A stretch of DNA of 64,000 nucleotides, from positions 248,001 through 312,000 of the forward strand of contig NZ_JAAUVI010000004.1 in the NCBI RefSeq assembly GCF_021352225.1. The letters are read 5' to 3'. Within the stretch, counting starts at the first letter, position 1. Each line of letters opens with the position of its first letter. This DNA comes from Methylobacterium sp. C25. Its GTDB lineage: Bacteria > Pseudomonadota > Alphaproteobacteria > Rhizobiales > Beijerinckiaceae. The notes under the pieces are model-generated. The model was given only the letters and a program-made list of their open reading frames with translations, made no database searches and was not told the origin of the DNA. The position numbers were made by a program, and so were the translations under genes. Positions 25,245 through 34,805 of this stretch are shown in pieces.

Positions 25245-26114
25245 ATGGACGTTTGGAACGAAACCGGTACGACGGTGCGCATGAAGAACCGTTCGATCGA
25301 TACCCTCCTTTGCCTCATGGCGACGCTGCGGGATCCGGTTCGGGGCTGTTCCTGGGATGTCATACAGACCCCGGCCAGCATCGTGCCCTTCACCATCGAG
25401 GAGGCATATGAAGTCGCGGATGCGATCGACCGGGGGGATCACGACGATCTGCGTGACGAACTCGGGGATCTTCTGCTGCAGGTGGTCTTCCAGTCCCGGA
25501 TGGCGGAGGAAGCCGGGACGTTCACGTTTGCGGATGTCGTCGAAAGCATCGTCGGCAAGCTCGTGCGCCGTCACCCTCACGTCTTCGACGTGAACGGGTC
25601 ACCTTTGCCGATGGATCAGCGTGTCGAAGACCCACGCGCGGTGGAAGCTGCCTGGCAGCGCATCAAGGCTCAGGAGCGAGCCGAAAAGGAGAGGCGGACA
25701 GGCGGGCGAAACCCCGCTGCCTCTCCGCTCGGCGACGTGCCGCTGGTCCTGCCGGCTCTCAAGCGTGCGGAGAAAATCTCACGCAAGGCTGCCGGTTACG
25801 GATTTGATTGGCCGAACACGCATGACGTGATCGCCAAGGTTCGCGAAGAGGCCGACGAGGTCGAAGACAGTTTGCGGCAGGGCGACTCGAAGGCAATTGC
25901 CGAAGAGATCGGAGACCTACTGTTCTCGGTGGCAAATCTCGCACGGCATGCTGGCGTGGATGCGGAGGAAGCGCTGAGACAGGGGACTCGGAAGTTCGAG
26001 CGCCGGTTCGCGGCGATGGCCCAGCGTCTCGCCGGGCAGGGCCATGCTCTGTCGTCGAGTGACCTACCCGCGATGGAAGCAGCTTGGCAGGCCGTCAAGC
26101 GGGACGAAGCCTGA
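25245..26114 (+). CDS. mazG: Nucleoside triphosphate pyrophosphohydrolase MazG
   Basis: Hydrolyses (d)NTPs to monophosphates and pyrophosphate, cleaning the nucleotide pool. The 289-residue protein has two MazG units: EEAYEVADAIDRGDHDDLRDELGDLL with the metal-binding EExxE/ExxD pattern in the first half, and EEADEVEDSL ... EEIGDLLFSVANLARH in the second; the linking RRHPHVFD is diagnostic. Starts at 25245 and 25281 are both possible. The first domain begins shortly after the second ATG. It is divergent from the repA/iteron block. Confidence 0.9.
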   Translation: MDVWNETGTTVRMKNRSIDTLLCLMATLRDPVRGCSWDVIQTPASIVPFTIEEAYEVADAIDRGDHDDLRDELGDLLLQVVFQSRMAEEAGTFTFADVVESIVGKLVRRHPHVFDVNGSPLPMDQRVEDPRAVEAAWQRIKAQERAEKERRTGGRNPAASPLGDVPLVLPALKRAEKISRKAAGYGFDWPNTHDVIAKVREEADEVEDSLRQGDSKAIAEEIGDLLFSVANLARHAGVDAEEALRQGTRKFERRFAAMAQRLAGQGHALSSSDLPAMEAAWQAVKRDEA

Positions 26115-26157
26115 CAGAAGCGCAGTTTCATTCGCCTCGGCATCTTTCCCGTTCGGG

Positions 26158-26202
26158 ATGACGTGGCGTGCGATGTGATCCTCTGATCCTTGCATCAGGG
26201 GA
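26158..26202. repeat. Short GATC-rich intergenic repeat (copy 1)
   Basis: Between the convergent mazG and DoxX genes lies GTGATCCTCTGATCCTTGCA followed by a mirror-like GGGGATCAGC. Similar strings of GGATCA/TGATCC units occur at 31.2, 31.9 and 48.05 kb, always at gene ends. It may be a dispersed palindromic repeat and could form a hairpin in mRNA. Confidence 0.4.
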
Positions 26203-26628
26203 TCAGCCGATCCCGGTCCGGCCTCGACCGAACGGCCAATCGATCGCATGGACGGCGTAGAGCGCCCACCAGACCATGACCGGCTGAAGCGCAAGACGCG
26301 GGGCATGGTACCACCAGCTGTCCGGGATCGGCGGAACCGAGATGTGATCGAAAGCGTGTTTCAGGTTCGCGGGAAACACGCAGACCGCGTAGAGGGCGAA
26401 GAGGAACCCGGCGAGCCGTCGCAGGCGGTTGGTCATCAGTGCGACGGCTCCCGCCAGCTCGCAGAGACCGGTCGCCACCACCACGAGACGAGGTTGCGGC
26501 ACCCAGTCCGGCATGATCGGCAGGAAGGCATCCGTCGACACGAGATGGACCAGGCCGATGGCACCGTAGACCACGATCATCGCCCAGCGCATCCAGCGGC
26601 GTGTCGTGGGCGCGCCCTCCTGGTTCAT
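26203..26628 (-). CDS. DoxX-family membrane protein
   Basis: A 141-residue protein with four membrane segments, typical DoxX layout: WAMIVVYGAIGLVHLV, LVVVATGLCELAGAVAL, LRRLAGFLFALYAVCVFPAN, then MVWWALYAVHA. DoxX-like proteins sit in the inner membrane and have been linked to thiol or quinone redox; the role here is unknown. It is about 20 bp downstream of the pabC stop region on the same strand as the folate operon. Confidence 0.7.
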   Translation of the reverse strand: MNQEGAPTTRRWMRWAMIVVYGAIGLVHLVSTDAFLPIMPDWVPQPRLVVVATGLCELAGAVALMTNRLRRLAGFLFALYAVCVFPANLKHAFDHISVPPIPDSWWYHAPRLALQPVMVWWALYAVHAIDWPFGRGRTGIG

Positions 26629-26650
26629 CCTGTCACCGTCTCTCGAAGCC

Positions 26651-27478
26651 TCAGGTTTTGGCGGAATCGATCACGCGCGCGATCAACTCCTGGCACCGAA
26701 CGATCGTTGGATCTTCCTTCTCGGGCCATGACCGCTCACCGATCGCCGTGATCGGGCTCAGCAGGCGCAGGGAGTTGGTCAGGAAGACGGCTTGGGCCTG
26801 CAAGAGCTCGTCGAGGCTCAGTGCCCTTTCCCGAACCGGCAGCCCGAGATTCGGAGCCTGCTCGAGCAGCAGAGCACGGGTGATGCCCGGCAGGAGGCCC
26901 TCCTCGACAGGCGGTGTAACGAGTTGCCGATCGATCACTGCGAACAGGTTTCCAGTTCCTGCGCAGGCCACTCGACCCTTCGTGTTGAGGAACAAGGCCT
27001 CGTCGAAGCCGGCCGCCTGAGCGCTGCCGGCGGCGAGGACCGCGTCGAGATAGCCGAGAGTCTTGGTGCGAGAGGTTGGCGACGTCTCGTTGCGGGCGAT
27101 CGCGGAGACCTGGAGGCGCAGGCTCGCATGGGCCAATCCTGGCTTTGCCGCGGCTGCGCTGGCGAAGATGAGAGGACGCGGCTCTTTAGGGGGCGCGACA
27201 CCACGCGGGCCTGCCCCTCGCGTCACGGTGGTGCGGACTGCCGCTCGTGGTGCCGTGCCGGCGACCGCTCGCATGGCCTTGAGGATGGCTCCTGCGTCGA
27301 TCGAGAAGCCGAGTGATTCAGCCGCCGCGACGAGGCGGGCGACATGAGCCGTCTCGAACACGACCCGCCCGTCGAGGGCCAGCGCGGTGTCGAACACGCC
27401 GTCCCCAAGGAGCAAACCGCGATCGGCGAGATCGAAGGGCACAGGGCCTTCGACGATGCGCCCGTCATACCAGAGCAT
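26651..27478 (-). CDS. pabC: Class IV aminotransferase, probable aminodeoxychorismate lyase
   Basis: PabC splits 4-amino-4-deoxychorismate to pyruvate and p-aminobenzoate for folate. The 275-residue PLP protein starts MLWYDGRIVEGPVPFDLADR, then GLLLGDGVFDT, has the PLP lysine in SPTSRTKTLGYLDAVLA and LNTKGRVACAGTGNLF. It is the third gene of pabB-pabA-pabC: its start overlaps the pabA end by 14 bp. A D-amino-acid or branched-chain aminotransferase role cannot be excluded by motif, but context favours PabC. Confidence 0.82.
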   Translation of the reverse strand: MLWYDGRIVEGPVPFDLADRGLLLGDGVFDTALALDGRVVFETAHVARLVAAAESLGFSIDAGAILKAMRAVAGTAPRAAVRTTVTRGAGPRGVAPPKEPRPLIFASAAAAKPGLAHASLRLQVSAIARNETSPTSRTKTLGYLDAVLAAGSAQAAGFDEALFLNTKGRVACAGTGNLFAVIDRQLVTPPVEEGLLPGITRALLLEQAPNLGLPVRERALSLDELLQAQAVFLTNSLRLLSPITAIGERSWPEKEDPTIVRCQELIARVIDSAKT

Positions 27479-28106
27479 GGGCGTCCAGGGGGTGCGACAG
27501 CCGTTCCGGCATCCGTCCCCTGCCCTCGCGCCAGGCCCGGGCCAACCGGAGGAAGTTGGCGAAGATCGCGTGGCCACCCTCGGTTAGCACCGATTCCGGA
27601 TGGAACTGGATGCCCCAGGTCGGATGCCGGCGATGCGAGAGCGCCATGATCTCACCCTCGTCCGAGACGGCATCGATTGCGAGATGGCGCTCCATGCCGG
27701 GTTCCGGCGCAACGATCAGCGAGTGGTATCGGGCCACCGTCATCGGGTCCGACAGGCCCGAGAAAAGCCCGGTGCCGCCGTGATGGATCGGGGTCGCGTG
27801 GCCATGGAGAGGACGGATTGCGCGCTCGACGCGTCCACCGAATGCCGCCCCGATCGCCTGATGCCCCAGGCATACGCCGAGGATCGGCACGGCACCCGAC
27901 AGCTCGCGGATCACCGGCAGACTGACTCCCGCCTCGGCAGGTGTGCAGGGCCCCGGCGAGATCACCACCGCATCGGGAACGGCGGCACGGATTTCGCCGA
28001 CCGAAAGGGCATCGTTACGCGCGACCTCGACCGTCTCGCCGAGCTCCTCGAAGTAGCGCACGACGTTGAAGACGAAGGAATCGTAGTTGTCGATGACGAG
28101 GATCAT
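27465..28106 (-). CDS. pabA: Aminodeoxychorismate synthase, glutamine amidotransferase subunit
   Basis: Supplies ammonia from glutamine to PabB for aminodeoxychorismate. The 213-residue protein has the class I amidotransferase triad: Cys in GVCLGHQAIG, and the later His and Glu in GIQFHPESVLTEGG; the opening is ILVIDNYDSFVFNVV and the oxyanion region ISPGPCTPAEAG. The start at 28106 overlaps the pabB stop by four bases. A TrpG role is possible for such proteins, but its partner here is pabB. Confidence 0.9.
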   Translation of the reverse strand: MILVIDNYDSFVFNVVRYFEELGETVEVARNDALSVGEIRAAVPDAVVISPGPCTPAEAGVSLPVIRELSGAVPILGVCLGHQAIGAAFGGRVERAIRPLHGHATPIHHGGTGLFSGLSDPMTVARYHSLIVAPEPGMERHLAIDAVSDEGEIMALSHRRHPTWGIQFHPESVLTEGGHAIFANFLRLARAWREGRGRMPERLSHPLDAHALV

Positions 28107-29503
28107 GGCCTTGCTGCCTCGTCCGGCTCGAACGCGGCGAAGACCCGGGCGGCCTTGGTGAGGGTCTCCTCGTATTCGGGGCCTGGCTCCGACAGCAGCG
28201 TGATGCCGCCGCCGGCCTGCAACACAGCCTGATGTCGGTCCATGAACACGGTGCGGATCGCGATGGACGTGTCCATCGAGCCATCGAAGCCAATCGCGCC
28301 GATGGCCCCGCAATACAGCTCGCGGGCATCTCCTTCGATCTCGGTGATGATATCCATGGCCCTGAGCTTCGGCGCGCCGGTGATCGAGCCGCCGGGGAAC
28401 GTGTTCGCGATGAGGTCGAAGGCGTCGGCGCCCTCGCGCAAAGTTCCGGTGACCACCGAAACGAGATGGTGGACCGAGGCGTAGGATTCCAGACCGCACA
28501 GAACCGGCACGCGCACGCTGCGCGGCTCGCAGACCCGCGAGAGATCGTTGCGCAGCAGGTCGACGATCATGATGTTTTCGGCCCGCTCCTTCGGGTTCTG
28601 CTGGAGAGCCTGAGCCAGGCGGGCATCTTCGTCGGGGTCGTCGACACGTCGAACCGTTCCCTTGATCGGGCGCGTCTCGACGTGCCGACCACGAAGCGTG
28701 ACGAAGCGCTCCGGTGAACTCGATGCGACGGTCAACTCATCGAACGCGAGATAGGCGCCGAACGTCGCCGGGTTGGTCGCACGGAGCCGCTGATACAGGG
28801 CAAATCCGTCAAATCCCGGCGGCAGCTCGGCGCTGAAACGTTGGGCGATATTGGCCTGGTAGATGTCGCCGGCCCGGATATAGTCGCGAACCTTTTCGAC
28901 AGATTCCTCATACGCCTGCCGGGTGAAGTTCGACTGCCATGTGAGCTTGGCGGGAACGGTCTCGGTGCAGGATTCGGGTTTCGTCTCACCGAGCAGGGCA
29001 GCGAAGGCGTCGATGCGGCCAAGGGCCCTTGCCTCGCGCGCAAGGCTTTCGGTTTCCGGGAAGCCGGTGGCGATCAGGAGGCAGCGATCGCGCTCGTGAT
29101 CGATGACGAGCAGGGTGTCGTAGAGATTGAACGCGATGTCGTCGGTGAGTCCGGCACGGCGCGGTGGCTTCGCGACACGTTCCAATTCCCGCCCGAGATC
29201 ATAGGCGAAATAGCCGATGGCTGCGCCCGGAAAAGCCGGGAGATCCGGCATGGCCGGCAGGCGGTAAGGGGCGAGACACTCTCTGAGTGCGTCCAGTGGC
29301 TTGCCGTCGAGCGGCCGGCCATCGAGAGTCGCCCGGCCCTCACGCAGGCGGAAACGACCGAACGGGTCGGCAGCCAGCACCGAGACGCGTCCGAGCGTAT
29401 GGTGGTGCATGGCACTGTCGAGAAAGACGAGACCGGGCAGACGCGACAGGCATGACGCCGCCGCGATTGGATCGATGGTTGGGATCTCCTGGGTCCAGAT
29501 CAT
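28103..29503 (-). CDS. pabB: Aminodeoxychorismate synthase component I
   Basis: Uses chorismate and ammonia to make 4-amino-4-deoxychorismate. The 466-residue protein contains the chorismate-binding signature: YIRAGDIYQANIAQRFSA, SPERFVTLRGRHVETRPIKG (parts), ENIMIVDLLRNDLSRV and GAPKLRAMDIITEIEG ending in GSITGAPK. The PIKG motif with its lysine (RPIKGTVRR) is the mark that separates PabB from TrpE, which has PIAG. Length is usual. First gene of the operon, reading into pabA and pabC. Confidence 0.92.
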   Translation of the reverse strand: MIWTQEIPTIDPIAAASCLSRLPGLVFLDSAMHHHTLGRVSVLAADPFGRFRLREGRATLDGRPLDGKPLDALRECLAPYRLPAMPDLPAFPGAAIGYFAYDLGRELERVAKPPRRAGLTDDIAFNLYDTLLVIDHERDRCLLIATGFPETESLAREARALGRIDAFAALLGETKPESCTETVPAKLTWQSNFTRQAYEESVEKVRDYIRAGDIYQANIAQRFSAELPPGFDGFALYQRLRATNPATFGAYLAFDELTVASSSPERFVTLRGRHVETRPIKGTVRRVDDPDEDARLAQALQQNPKERAENIMIVDLLRNDLSRVCEPRSVRVPVLCGLESYASVHHLVSVVTGTLREGADAFDLIANTFPGGSITGAPKLRAMDIITEIEGDARELYCGAIGAIGFDGSMDTSIAIRTVFMDRHQAVLQAGGGITLLSEPGPEYEETLTKAARVFAAFEPDEAARP

Positions 29504-29847
29504 GGATGCGGTGTTTCGGGTTTTGCGCTCGCTGTCCTCTCAAGCACCAACCGCGCCGGAGCGCCTTTCGTCAATTCCGGCACAGGCCGACTTGCCTGCA
29601 ACCACGGCATGAGCGCCCTGCCCTCCTGGGCCAGCCTGCTTGATATGCAAGGTAAAAAATTGATCGTAACCCCATCATCAATCGGCATTTTTTTATAGAG
29701 CTGCCTTGTGACATCGGTGTCGTACGGTGCCCTGGCCGCCTGAGGCTCGCAACGCAGGAGCGGTGCGCGTATACCATCCGCATCCTATCCCACCGAGAAC
29801 CACGCGGCCCGATGGCTGCTTCTCGTCACGTTGTCGTTCGAGACGTC
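29504..29847. other. Intergenic region between pabB and rimO
   Basis: No gene seen. Its middle (about 29640-29720) is AT-rich and should hold the divergent promoters of pabB and rimO. It has no convincing hairpin or operator. Confidence 0.3.
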
Positions 29848-31197
29848 ATGACCGCCACCGCCGAACCCCTGCAATCGGATACCGGGAAAGCCGCTCCGCG
29901 GATCTCGTTCGTGTCACTCGGCTGCCCGAAGGCCTTGGTCGATTCCGAGCGGATCCTCACGCATTTGCGGGCCGAGGGCTACGAGCTGGCCCGTCGCCAC
30001 GACGGGGCGGATGTGGTGATCGTCAACACCTGCGGCTTTCTCGACTCGGCCAAGGCGGAATCGCTGTCGGCGATCGGGGAGGCGATGGCCGAGAATGGAC
30101 GGGTCATCGTCACCGGCTGCATGGGTGCGCAGCCGGAAGAGATCCGCGAAAAATATCCGCAGCTTTTGGCGGTTACGGGTCCTCAGGCCTACGAATCCGT
30201 GGTCGCCGCGGTGCACGAGGCGGTGCCACCGGCCCATGACCCCTTCCTCGACCTGATCCCGCCGCAGGGCGTGAAGCTGACGCCGCGGCACTACGCCTAT
30301 CTGAAGATTTCCGAGGGCTGCAACAATCGTTGCACGTTCTGCATCATTCCCTCGTTGCGCGGCGATCTGGTCAGCCGCCCGGCAGCAGACGTGCTGCGCG
30401 AGGCCGAAAAGTTGGTGAAGGCCGGCGTCAAGGAGCTGCTGGTCGTCTCACAAGATACCAGCGCCTATGGCGTTGACACCCGCTATGCCGCGAGCCGCTG
30501 GCAGGACCGGGACGTGCGCGCCCGCTTCTACGATCTCAGCAAGGAGCTCGGCGAGCTCGGCGCCTGGGTCCGGCTCCACTACGTCTACCCCTACCCGCAT
30601 GTCGATGAGGTCATCCCGCTGATGGCGGAGGGCAAGATCCTGCCCTACCTCGACATGCCGCTCCAGCACGCGTCTCCCAGCGTTCTCAAGAGGATGCGCC
30701 GTCCCGGCAACCAGGAGAAGCAGCTCGATCGCATCCGCCGCTGGCGCGAGACCTGCCCGGATCTGGCGATCCGCTCGACCTTCATCATCGGCTTTCCCGG
30801 TGAGACCGATGCGGAGTTCGAGGAACTGGTCGACTGGATCAAGGAAGCCCGGCTTGAGCGCGTCGGTTGCTTCGAATACGAGCCGGTCCGTGGCGCCACC
30901 GCCAACGGCATCGGTGTGCAGGTGCCCCCCGAGGTGAAAGCCGAGCGCAAGCGGCGTTTCATGGAGGCGCAGAACGGCGTTTCGCTGAAGCTTCAACGGG
31001 CCAAGATCGGCAAGCGCCTGCAGGTGATCATCGACGAGGCTGGTCCGACGGTGGCCAAGGGCCGCTCTAAGGCGGATGCACCGGAAATCGATGGCACGGT
31101 CCATGTCGCCTCGCGACGCCCCCTACGGCCGGGCGATATCGTCACCGTGAAGATCGAGCGGGCGGAGGCCTATGACCTGCACGGGATCGCCGTCTAG
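29848..31197 (+). CDS. rimO: Ribosomal protein S12 methylthiotransferase RimO
   Basis: RimO adds a methylthio group to an aspartate of ribosomal protein S12 using radical SAM chemistry and a second iron-sulfur cluster. The 449-residue protein has the N-terminal cluster domain ([37 protein letters not shown]), the radical SAM motif [15 protein letters not shown] with its three cysteines, and a C-terminal TRAM domain. [10 protein letters not shown] is the RimO rather than MiaB signature. I start at ATG 29848 (GAGAC upstream); the frame is open to 29812. Confidence 0.93.
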   Translation: MTATAEPLQSDTGKAAPRISFVSLGCPKALVDSERILTHLRAEGYELARRHDGADVVIVNTCGFLDSAKAESLSAIGEAMAENGRVIVTGCMGAQPEEIREKYPQLLAVTGPQAYESVVAAVHEAVPPAHDPFLDLIPPQGVKLTPRHYAYLKISEGCNNRCTFCIIPSLRGDLVSRPAADVLREAEKLVKAGVKELLVVSQDTSAYGVDTRYAASRWQDRDVRARFYDLSKELGELGAWVRLHYVYPYPHVDEVIPLMAEGKILPYLDMPLQHASPSVLKRMRRPGNQEKQLDRIRRWRETCPDLAIRSTFIIGFPGETDAEFEELVDWIKEARLERVGCFEYEPVRGATANGIGVQVPPEVKAERKRRFMEAQNGVSLKLQRAKIGKRLQVIIDEAGPTVAKGRSKADAPEIDGTVHVASRRPLRPGDIVTVKIERAEAYDLHGIAV

Positions 31198-31199
31198 CA

Positions 31200-31233
31200 C
31201 CTGGATCCCGTGATCCAGGGATGACGGGATCGC
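31200..31233. repeat. Short GATC-rich intergenic repeat (copy 2)
   Basis: Immediately after the rimO stop: GGATCCCGTGATCCAGGGAT followed by GACGGGATCG. It resembles the strings at 26.2, 31.9 and 48.05 kb. Palindromic in part (GGATCCCGTGATCC is near-symmetric), so it could act as a weak attenuator between the convergent rimO and pncA genes. Confidence 0.4.
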
Positions 31234-31276
31234 TGTAAACTTGGCGCCTGGCTGGTCCTGTGATGCCGTGATCCTG

Positions 31277-31906
31277 TCAGGCCTCGATGTCTTGGCTTTG
31301 GAGCCGCTGCACGCCAACCTTGGCCATGGTCTCCAGAGCGCGGCCCACCGATCCATCGACATCGATTCCGCGCACTGCATCCTCGACCAGAAGGACGGCG
31401 AAACCCTCGGCCCGTGCATCGAGAGCGGTCCAGAGGATGCAGAAATCCGTCGCGAGCCCTGTAAGGACGAGTCGGGTCACACCGCACTCACGCAGGTAGC
31501 CGGCGAGACCCGTACGTGTGGTCCGGTCTGCCTCCAGAAACGCCGAATAGCTGTCTACCTCGGGATGGGTGCCTTTGCGCAAGATCAACCCCGCCCTCGG
31601 CACTTCGAGACCGGGCGCCAGTTCGGCTCCGGACGAGCCCTGCACGCAATGGTCCGGCCAAAGCACTTGCTCGCCATAGGGCAGCGCGAGCGTCTCGAAC
31701 GGCATCCTGCCCGAGTGCCGAGACGCGAACGAGGCATGCGCGCTGGGATGCCAGTCCTGGGTAACCACGACGTTCGGGGCGTGGCTGGCCAGCCGGTTGA
31801 TCGGCGCGATCACCGCATCGCCGTCCGGCACGGCGAGCGCCCCACCGGGCAGGAAGTCGTTCTGGACATCAACCACGACGAGGGCGTCGGACTCCAGGAG
31901 CCTCAT
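31277..31906 (-). CDS. pncA: Nicotinamidase
   Basis: Converts nicotinamide to nicotinic acid in NAD salvage. The 209-residue protein has the catalytic Asp in ALVVVDVQNDFLPGGALAV, the metal-binding DWHP..H in VVTQDWHPSAHASF, the lysine region LRKGTHPEVDSYSAF and the nucleophilic cysteine in LTGLATDFCILWTALDA. All PncA residues are present and the length is standard. It converges with rimO and is followed by the qor-like gene on the same strand. Confidence 0.92.
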   Translation of the reverse strand: MRLLESDALVVVDVQNDFLPGGALAVPDGDAVIAPINRLASHAPNVVVTQDWHPSAHASFASRHSGRMPFETLALPYGEQVLWPDHCVQGSSGAELAPGLEVPRAGLILRKGTHPEVDSYSAFLEADRTTRTGLAGYLRECGVTRLVLTGLATDFCILWTALDARAEGFAVLLVEDAVRGIDVDGSVGRALETMAKVGVQRLQSQDIEA

Positions 31907-31929
31907 CGCGGGCGATGGGACCAGGACGC

Positions 31930-31972
31930 TGGGATCACGGGTTCCTGTGATCCGAGGATCACGGGATCATCA
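31930..31972. repeat. GATC-rich repeat overlapping the end of the quinone oxidoreductase gene (copy 3)
   Basis: TGGGATCACGGGTTCCTGTG then GATCCGAGGATCACGGGATC, built from repeated GGATCACGGG and TGATCC units. It continues into the stop region of the downstream gene, whose last residues (STVMIP) are encoded by it. This is the longest copy of the group in the window. Confidence 0.45.
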
Positions 31973-32933
31973 CCGTGGAGCCGGTCGTGTTCCTGCCTTC
32001 GAGATCACGATGCACCTGCGCGGCATCGGCGAGCCGGGCGCGTGAGTGGATCGGGATCTTCACCGCGCCGCTCTTCACGACGTCGAACAGCTCTGCGGCG
32101 TTGGCGTCGAGCAATTCGCGTGTGGCGATGTGGGTGAACAATGTCGGCCGGGTCGCGAAAAGCGAGCCCTTCTGGGCCAGGATCCCGATGTCGAACGCAT
32201 CGATCGGCCCAGAGGACGAGCCGAAGCTCGCGAAGACACCGAAGGGCCGCAGGCAGTCGAGGGAGGCCGGAAAGGTCGCTTTGCCGACGCCGTCATAGAC
32301 CACCGGCACGCCCTGCCCCTTCGTGATCTCCTTCACGCGGGCGGCGAAGTCCTCGTCGCGGTATAGGATCACATGATCACAGCCATGCGCCCGCGCGAGC
32401 TCGGCCTTCTCCTGCGAGCCGACCGTGCCAATGACGGTGGCACCAAGATGCTTCGCCCATTGTGTCGCGATCAGACCGACGCCACCGGCGGCGGCGTGGA
32501 ACAGGATCGTATCGCCCTTCTGGACGCGGTAGGTCCGGCGCAGCAGATATTGCGCAGTCAGGCCCTTCAGCATCATTGCCGCGGCCGTCTCGTCGCTCAC
32601 GCCGTCCGGCACATGGACGGTTCCGGACGCCTCGACGATCACCTCTTCGGCATAGGTGCCGACGGCTCCCGCATAGGCGACGCGCTCACCGACTTTGAAA
32701 CCGGTGACGCCCTCGCCGATCGCCGCAACCTCGCCAGCGCCCTCCTTGCCGAGTGTGAATGGCAGCGAGGCTGCCTTATAGGCGCCTTTGCGGAAGTAAA
32801 CGTCGATGAAGTTGACCCCGATCGCCGTCTGACGGACGCGGAGCTGGCCCGGACCGGGCTCCGCCGTAGGGACATCCTCGTAGGACATCGCCTCCGGCCC
32901 GCCATACTCGTGAACCCGGATCGCCTTGGGCAT
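31959..32933 (-). CDS. qor: NADPH:quinone oxidoreductase (zeta-crystallin type)
   Basis: A 324-residue zinc-independent medium-chain dehydrogenase that reduces quinones with NADPH. It has MPKAIRVHEYGGPEAMSYED at the N-terminus, GVNFIDVYFRKGAYKA, GKEGAGEV, MMLKGLTAQYLLR, and the Rossmann segment LFHAAAGGVGLIATQWAKHLGA with the AxxGxxG NADPH motif. The zinc ligands of alcohol dehydrogenases are absent, as expected. Natural substrate unknown. Confidence 0.88.
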   Translation of the reverse strand: MPKAIRVHEYGGPEAMSYEDVPTAEPGPGQLRVRQTAIGVNFIDVYFRKGAYKAASLPFTLGKEGAGEVAAIGEGVTGFKVGERVAYAGAVGTYAEEVIVEASGTVHVPDGVSDETAAAMMLKGLTAQYLLRRTYRVQKGDTILFHAAAGGVGLIATQWAKHLGATVIGTVGSQEKAELARAHGCDHVILYRDEDFAARVKEITKGQGVPVVYDGVGKATFPASLDCLRPFGVFASFGSSSGPIDAFDIGILAQKGSLFATRPTLFTHIATRELLDANAAELFDVVKSGAVKIPIHSRARLADAAQVHRDLEGRNTTGSTVMIP

Positions 32934-32998
32934 CTGAACTCTTCCTCAACGCTGAAGGTTGAAGCCGAGATAGGGCCAAAGCGGCCACGGCGACAGTG

Positions 32999-33223
32999 TC
33001 AGGCTTCGCGAACCGCGATTTGCATTCCGGTCCCGAGGAGGCAACGCCGAATGCGGTCCTCGATGTCGGGGGTCAGGTCACGTACGCTGACATGCATGGT
33101 GGCCGTGTCGGCCGGCCGGACGTCGAGTGAGTAGTCCAACCCCTCATCCTGCATCTGGCGCAGCAGGTTCGTGCTCGCGGCCGTCATCGCAACGATGTGC
33201 TGATCGATCAACTCGGGTTTCAT
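32999..33223 (-). CDS. Small hypothetical protein
   Basis: From the ATG at 33223, 74 residues (KPELIDQHIVAMTAASTNL at the start and LTPDIEDRIRRCLLGTG near the end), soluble. It lies 10 bases after the next small gene upstream (33234-33425) and is probably co-transcribed. No family recognised. Confidence 0.5.
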   Translation of the reverse strand: MKPELIDQHIVAMTAASTNLLRQMQDEGLDYSLDVRPADTATMHVSVRDLTPDIEDRIRRCLLGTGMQIAVREA

Positions 33224-33233
33224 GAGCGCCCCG

Positions 33234-33425
33234 TCATTCGTCCGTGAGTTCGTCGTCCGCCTCATGCAAGCGGAGGGCCTCTTCCTCGGATTGAGGGAGA
33301 CGGACGATCTCGATCGGTGGAAAGAGATTGGCGAGACCTTGGGCGACGCCGTGCAGTAACGGATCGAACGGCGAGCCGAAGCTGCGCTCGTCGAGCTCGG
33401 TCTTCGTCAATACAAAACGCTTCAA
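33234..33425 (-). CDS. Small hypothetical protein
   Basis: A 63-residue acidic protein (MKRFVLTKTELDERSFGS, then SEEEALRLHEADDELTDE). No domain or signal recognised. It is the first of a two-gene unit with 32999-33223. A Shine-Dalgarno-like AGAG lies just before the ATG. Confidence 0.45.
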   Translation of the reverse strand: MKRFVLTKTELDERSFGSPFDPLLHGVAQGLANLFPPIEIVRLPQSEEEALRLHEADDELTDE

Positions 33426-33587
33426 GAGACGCCCCCCGCGTCGCCGAAAACTTCAACGCAGCTGGGATAATGCGAATGGAAGGGTTTGGTTTCATACGCT
33501 CTTGACCCAGGCCGCGCGCCGCCTCTGTAAGCAGGATCGAGAAGGCGCACTGCTCACGGATGCGCCGCCGATCTCCTGGGGTCCAAG

Positions 33588-34793
33588 GTGTCGAGCGAGG
33601 CTGGTTTCGAAGTGGCGGTGGTGGGGGCGGGTGCAGCGGGATTGGCCGCTGCGCTCGCCCTGGCGCGCGAGGGCATTGCCACTGCCCTGGTCGGACGGCA
33701 CGCGCCCGTCGCCGATGGGCGGACCGTCGCGCTTCTCGACGGCTCGGTCCGGTTTCTCGATGCGCTCGGCGCCTGGGCCGCAATCGCGCCGCAGGCCGCA
33801 CCGCTCGTCGAACTGCATCTCGTCGACGATACCGGCAGCCTATTTCGACCACCCCCAGCTCGTTTCGTTGCCTCTGAGATCGGGCTCGATGCGTTCGGCT
33901 GGAACGTCGAGAGTGCGCGGCTGGTGGACAGTTTGCGGCTGCTGGCCCGCGCGACGCCGAATCTCACCGTGTTCGAAAGCGACGCGGCGGACAATCATCG
34001 CGATGGCAGTGGCGCGCGGCTGATGCTCGAGGACGGCCGCACGGTCGAGGCGCGCCTGATCATCGGTGCCGACGGAGGGCGCTCTCCACTCAGGGTGTCT
34101 TCGGGGATCGCGGTGCGGGACTGGTCCTATCCGCAGGCGGCCATCACCACGATCCTCGCTCATGATCGTCCGCATCGCGATGTTTCCACCGAGTTCCACA
34201 CGCGGTCGGGACCCTTCACACTGGTGCCGCTGCCCGGTGGGCATCGCTCGAGCCTCGTCTGGGTCATGGGAGAGGGGCCAGCGCGCCGCCTCTCTGGCCT
34301 CGACGATGCAGCGCTGGCTTCGTCCGTGGAGCATCAGGCTCAAGCGATGCTCGGTGCCATGCGCATCGACGGCCCGCGCGGACTCGTGCCGATGCGTGGC
34401 CTGTCGGTCGCGACGCCGGTGGCGGAGCGGCTCGCCCTGATCGGGGAAGCGGCTCACGTCTTCCCCCCGATCGGTGCGCAGGGATTGAACCTCGGACTAC
34501 GCGACGCCGCGAGCCTGCGGGACGTTCTGCTTTCGGCTCGGGGCGCCGGACGCGACCCGGGCAGCCGGGAGGCCTTATCGGGCTTCGCGCGTGGCCGTGC
34601 CGTCGACGCCCGCCTGCGAGGAACCGCAGTCGATTGGCTCAACCGCAGCCTGCTCGCCGATCTCGTGCCCGTCGATGCCCTGCGTGGGCTCGGCCTGATT
34701 GCTATGAGCACGATTGGACCGCTCAGGCGCGCGGTGATGCGCGAGGGCGTGCTGCCCCGGCTCGGAGCGCCAACGCTGATGCGGGGGCGCTGA
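33588..34793 (+). CDS. FAD-dependent ubiquinone-biosynthesis hydroxylase (UbiH/UbiF/COQ6 family)
   Basis: Flavin monooxygenase that hydroxylates the ubiquinone ring. The 401-residue protein has the FAD-binding opening VAVVGAGAAGLAAALALAREG, the second motif VEARLIIGADGGRSPLR with its DG, and the ribityl motif LALIGEAAHVFPPIGAQGLNLGLRDA (parts: GEAAHVFPPIGAQGLNLGL). Start GTG with GGGG upstream at about 7 bases. Which ring position it hydroxylates cannot be told from sequence. Confidence 0.88.
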   Translation: MSSEAGFEVAVVGAGAAGLAAALALAREGIATALVGRHAPVADGRTVALLDGSVRFLDALGAWAAIAPQAAPLVELHLVDDTGSLFRPPPARFVASEIGLDAFGWNVESARLVDSLRLLARATPNLTVFESDAADNHRDGSGARLMLEDGRTVEARLIIGADGGRSPLRVSSGIAVRDWSYPQAAITTILAHDRPHRDVSTEFHTRSGPFTLVPLPGGHRSSLVWVMGEGPARRLSGLDDAALASSVEHQAQAMLGAMRIDGPRGLVPMRGLSVATPVAERLALIGEAAHVFPPIGAQGLNLGLRDAASLRDVLLSARGAGRDPGSREALSGFARGRAVDARLRGTAVDWLNRSLLADLVPVDALRGLGLIAMSTIGPLRRAVMREGVLPRLGAPTLMRGR

Positions 34794-34805
34794 CCGGCCG
34801 GCTCA